In this document: piece by piece, positions 7,515-8,926 of the stretch | Numbering within the stretch: position 1 is the stretch's first letter | Layout of the letters: each line of letters begins with the position of its first letter | From: JBECKR01 sp040235415 | GTDB lineage: Bacteria; Acidobacteriota; Polarisedimenticolia; Polarisedimenticolales; Polarisedimenticolaceae | Direction: 5' to 3' | DNA length: 8,926 nt | NCBI GenBank assembly: GCA_040235415.1 | Contig: JBECKR010000336.1 | Location: forward strand, 1 to 8,926 | Program-made: the position numbers and the translations under genes | Notes under the pieces: model-generated | The model's database searches: none | Seen by the model: the letters and a program-made list of their open reading frames with translations, nothing else | Told to the model about the DNA's origin: nothing

Positions 7515-7542
7515 AGTACATGCATGTGCATGCAGGTGGCAA
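7515..7542 (-). promoter_or_regulatory. Probable vapBC promoter with palindromic operator
   Basis: On the minus strand, TTGCCA (7537-7542, five of six matches to the -35 consensus) and TGTACT (7515-7520, four of six to the -10) are 16 bp apart. The spacer holds a perfect palindrome, ACATGCATGT (7518-7527), and a second, TGCATGCA (7527-7534), made from two tandem TGCATG hexamers. This fits autorepression by a VapB-VapC complex. The predicted transcript start is within a few bases of the vapB ATG at 7506, so the messenger may be leaderless. Confidence 0.5.
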
Positions 7543-7565
7543 CCCCGGGCACGCGCAGCGTTCCC

Positions 7566-7844
7566 TCAGCGCAGCTTCGACGCGAGGTCCGGCTCCTTGT
7601 CGGTCCGCGTGCCGATCTTGATCGCGGTCGAGAGTCTCGGGACCTCCTCGGCGTGCAGCGTCTCGTGCAGGCGCCGGACGACGTCGAGGATCGTCCCGAG
7701 GTCGCCCTCGACGTTGGTCCCGAACGAGTGCTCCTGCACGACGAGGCCGGACTCCCGGATGATCTCCTGGGCGCGCCGCACCGTGGACCGCAGCGACAGC
7801 CCCACGCCGATCGGGATGACCTGGATTTCGGCGACCGCTTTCAT
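7566..7844 (-). CDS. MTH1187/YkoF-family thiamine-binding protein
   Basis: This encodes 92 residues. It matches the small thiamine-binding (DUF77, PF01910) family: MKAVAEIQVIPIG start, then a helix (VRRAQEIIRESGL), the VQEHSFGTNVEGDL segment, and a final beta strand with IKIGTRTDK. Members have a ferredoxin-like fold, act in the cytoplasm as small oligomers, and some bind thiamine. No transport or thiamine synthesis genes are seen nearby, so the cargo is taken from the family only. The start ATG (7842-7844) has no strong ribosome binding site, and a 6-bp hairpin stem (7850-7855 with 7862-7867) lies 5 bases upstream. It sits upstream of vapB on the same strand, but a separate promoter for vapB is likely. 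I see no TPP riboswitch. Confidence 0.9.
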   Translation of the reverse strand: MKAVAEIQVIPIGVGLSLRSTVRRAQEIIRESGLVVQEHSFGTNVEGDLGTILDVVRRLHETLHAEEVPRLSTAIKIGTRTDKEPDLASKLR

Positions 7845-7932
7845 GCCGTGAGCCTAGCACGAGGCTCGCCGCCGCCCTCCCCTGTCCGGTTCTCCCCCCG
7901 TCTTCCGTTCTCCCGGGTGAAGGAGAACGATC
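7845..7932. promoter_or_regulatory. Divergent leader with pyrimidine-rich tract and ribosome-site hairpin
   Basis: The stretch 7870-7914 is strongly pyrimidine-rich on the plus strand. A perfect 8-bp inverted repeat pairs CGTTCTCC (7906-7913) with GGAGAACG (7922-7929) across an 8-base loop. The right arm contains the ribosome binding site AAGGAG, so the hairpin would hide it. A second copy of GTTCTCC (7889-7895) could pair with the same site instead. Confidence 0.45.
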
Positions 7933-7968
7933 ATGCGCGCTGCCACGCCCCACGGACCGCTGCGATGA
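7933..7968 (+). CDS. Possible 11-codon upstream open reading frame
   Basis: ATG at 7933-7935 has an ideal AAGGAG site 7 bases upstream. The frame reads MRAATPHGPLR and stops at TGA 7966-7968, overlapping the metalloprotease ATG (7965-7967) as ATGA. It may be translated so that ribosomes reach the downstream start by termination-reinitiation. It has no signal-peptide character. It could also be the remains of a frameshifted N-terminus. Confidence 0.4.
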   Translation: MRAATPHGPLR

Positions 7969-8926
7969 TCCGCGCGATCGCGGACGACCGCTTCGACAGC
8001 ACCCTCGACCTCGGAAGCGTCGAGGACGGCCACCACGCCAACCTGTACGTCGAGCTCCGGGTCTGCCTCCAGAAGTTCGAGCCGCCGCCGGGAGAGGCGT
8101 ACCTGCACTACACCCGCACCGCCGGCGGGACCTCCTCGAACATAGTCATGGTGCACTGGCCGGCCGGGAGCGCGTGGGCGGATTACTGCCGCCGGTTCGA
8201 GCACGACGCCGAGGAGTTCTTCCACGGCAAGCTCTGGCTCGTGCCCGACGGGAGCTGGATCGGGGCGCGGCCGGCATCGGGCTCCGGAGGCCGGAGCCTC
8301 GCGGTGCCGGCGGTGCGCTGCGGCTTCCGGCTGCGCCGAGTCCCGATCGCCGAGTCGCACCTGATCTGCGACGTCGCCTACACGACCTCGCAGTCGGAGT
8401 TCTTCCGCTCGGCCCACCGTCCCACGAGCGGCGTGGAGGAGCTCGCCAACCTCCTGCGGGTCGACGGCGACCCGGAGAACCTCTCGACGCCGTACCGCGC
8501 CTGCTACGGCGGCAACCACCGCCTGAACCTGACGCAGCGGGATCTCGATCCGGTGACGAGGGTGCGGTTGAACACGAGCTTCCAGCAGCGCGTGTTCCTC
8601 CACGAGCTCGGACACGCCCTGGGGCTCGGCCACGTCAACGCGGCCGGAACGGACGGCAGCACCGACGCGTACGGCGTGACCGTGCACCAGTCGTACGACC
8701 TCATGGGTCGCGGCGAGCGGATCTCGCCGTGGCACGCGACGCCGTGGATCCGTCGGATCGCCCGGCACCTCCGCGACGTCGAGGCCCCGCGGCGGTGGTC
8801 GGCGACCGCGACGCGTCCCCCGGTCCGCACGGAGCGGGTGTACGCCGGGTCGGGCGCCTCCCCGGGAACGGGCGGGGTCGCCCCCGCTTCCCTCGACGGC
8901 GGCGTCGCGGCGTACTGCCCGACGCG
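7965..8926 (+). CDS. Zinc metalloprotease of metzincin type, C-terminus beyond window
   Basis: The visible 320 residues are open to the right edge. HELGHALGLGH (213-223) is the extended metzincin zinc motif HExxHxxGxxH, with Glu214 as the catalytic base. SYDLMGRG (243-250) supplies the Met-turn (Met247). No close family is recognised; the motif spacing resembles matrixin- or archaemetzincin-like proteases. Residues 1-212 show no known domain. They carry cysteines at 34, 75, 119, 135 and 180, which suggests disulfides and an extracytoplasmic site. Yet no signal peptide is visible, and ATG 7965 lacks its own ribosome binding site. An in-frame GTG at 7917 would add 16 polar residues, not a signal peptide either. 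Translation may be coupled to the upstream short frame. The lack of an export signal is odd for this family and may point to a frameshift or a truncated N-terminus. Confidence 0.8.
   Translation, partial: MIRAIADDRFDSTLDLGSVEDGHHANLYVELRVCLQKFEPPPGEAYLHYTRTAGGTSSNIVMVHWPAGSAWADYCRRFEHDAEEFFHGKLWLVPDGSWIGARPASGSGGRSLAVPAVRCGFRLRRVPIAESHLICDVAYTTSQSEFFRSAHRPTSGVEELANLLRVDGDPENLSTPYRACYGGNHRLNLTQRDLDPVTRVRLNTSFQQRVFLHELGHALGLGHVNAAGTDGSTDAYGVTVHQSYDLMGRGERISPWHATPWIRRIARHLRDVEAPRRWSATATRPPVRTERVYAGSGASPGTGGVAPASLDGGVAAYCPT

Noticed and set aside
7845..7870. TPP riboswitch before the thiamine-binding gene
   Set aside because: The leader is too short and lacks the conserved thi-box sequences; only a 6-bp hairpin is present.
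7854..8768. A 304-codon minus-strand frame opposite the metalloprotease
   Set aside because: The opposite strand carries a complete zinc motif and Met-turn, so this is shadow sequence.

Overview
This window is very GC-rich, gene-dense bacterial DNA. The mix suggests a soil or sediment bacterium of the Acidobacteriota or Myxococcota type: an ECF-type sigma factor, a giant secreted beta-helix protein with a thrombospondin type 3 calcium motif and a C-terminal fibronectin-like domain, and an extended-zinc-motif metalloprotease. The phylum is inferred from architecture and codon use. No rRNA, tRNA, mobile element or CRISPR array was seen.

Layout. Positions 1-810 (minus strand) hold a two-gene unit: a small ECF-like sigma factor, then a membrane-anchored, probably anti-sigma protein cut by the left edge. 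The two genes overlap by ATGA. A 108-bp divergent spacer (811-918) separates them from a 5.9-kb plus-strand gene (919-6858). That gene encodes a 1979-residue exported protein. Most of it is five long repeats plus one decayed repeat of about 240 residues each, followed by a calcium-binding motif, a second beta-helix domain and a terminal fibronectin-like domain. The repeats come in two types in the order A-A-B-A-B.

Positions 6884-7506 (minus strand) carry a VapBC-type toxin-antitoxin pair. The toxin starts at TTG inside a TTGA overlap, and a promoter with embedded palindromes lies just upstream of the antitoxin. A thiamine-binding protein of the MTH1187/YkoF family (7566-7844, minus) follows. 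Divergent from it, an open reading frame running off the right edge encodes a zinc metalloprotease with the HExxHxxGxxH motif and a Met-turn. It lacks a visible signal peptide and a good ribosome binding site, but an 11-codon upstream reading frame with a strong ribosome binding site overlaps its ATG.

Working together. The sigma/anti-sigma pair and the divergent beta-helix gene look like a regulator and a possible target, but this is inference from position only. VapBC, the thiamine-binding protein and the protease appear to be independent genes. Most other long open frames here, including ones over 1300 codons on both strands, are by-products of high GC and the repeats.
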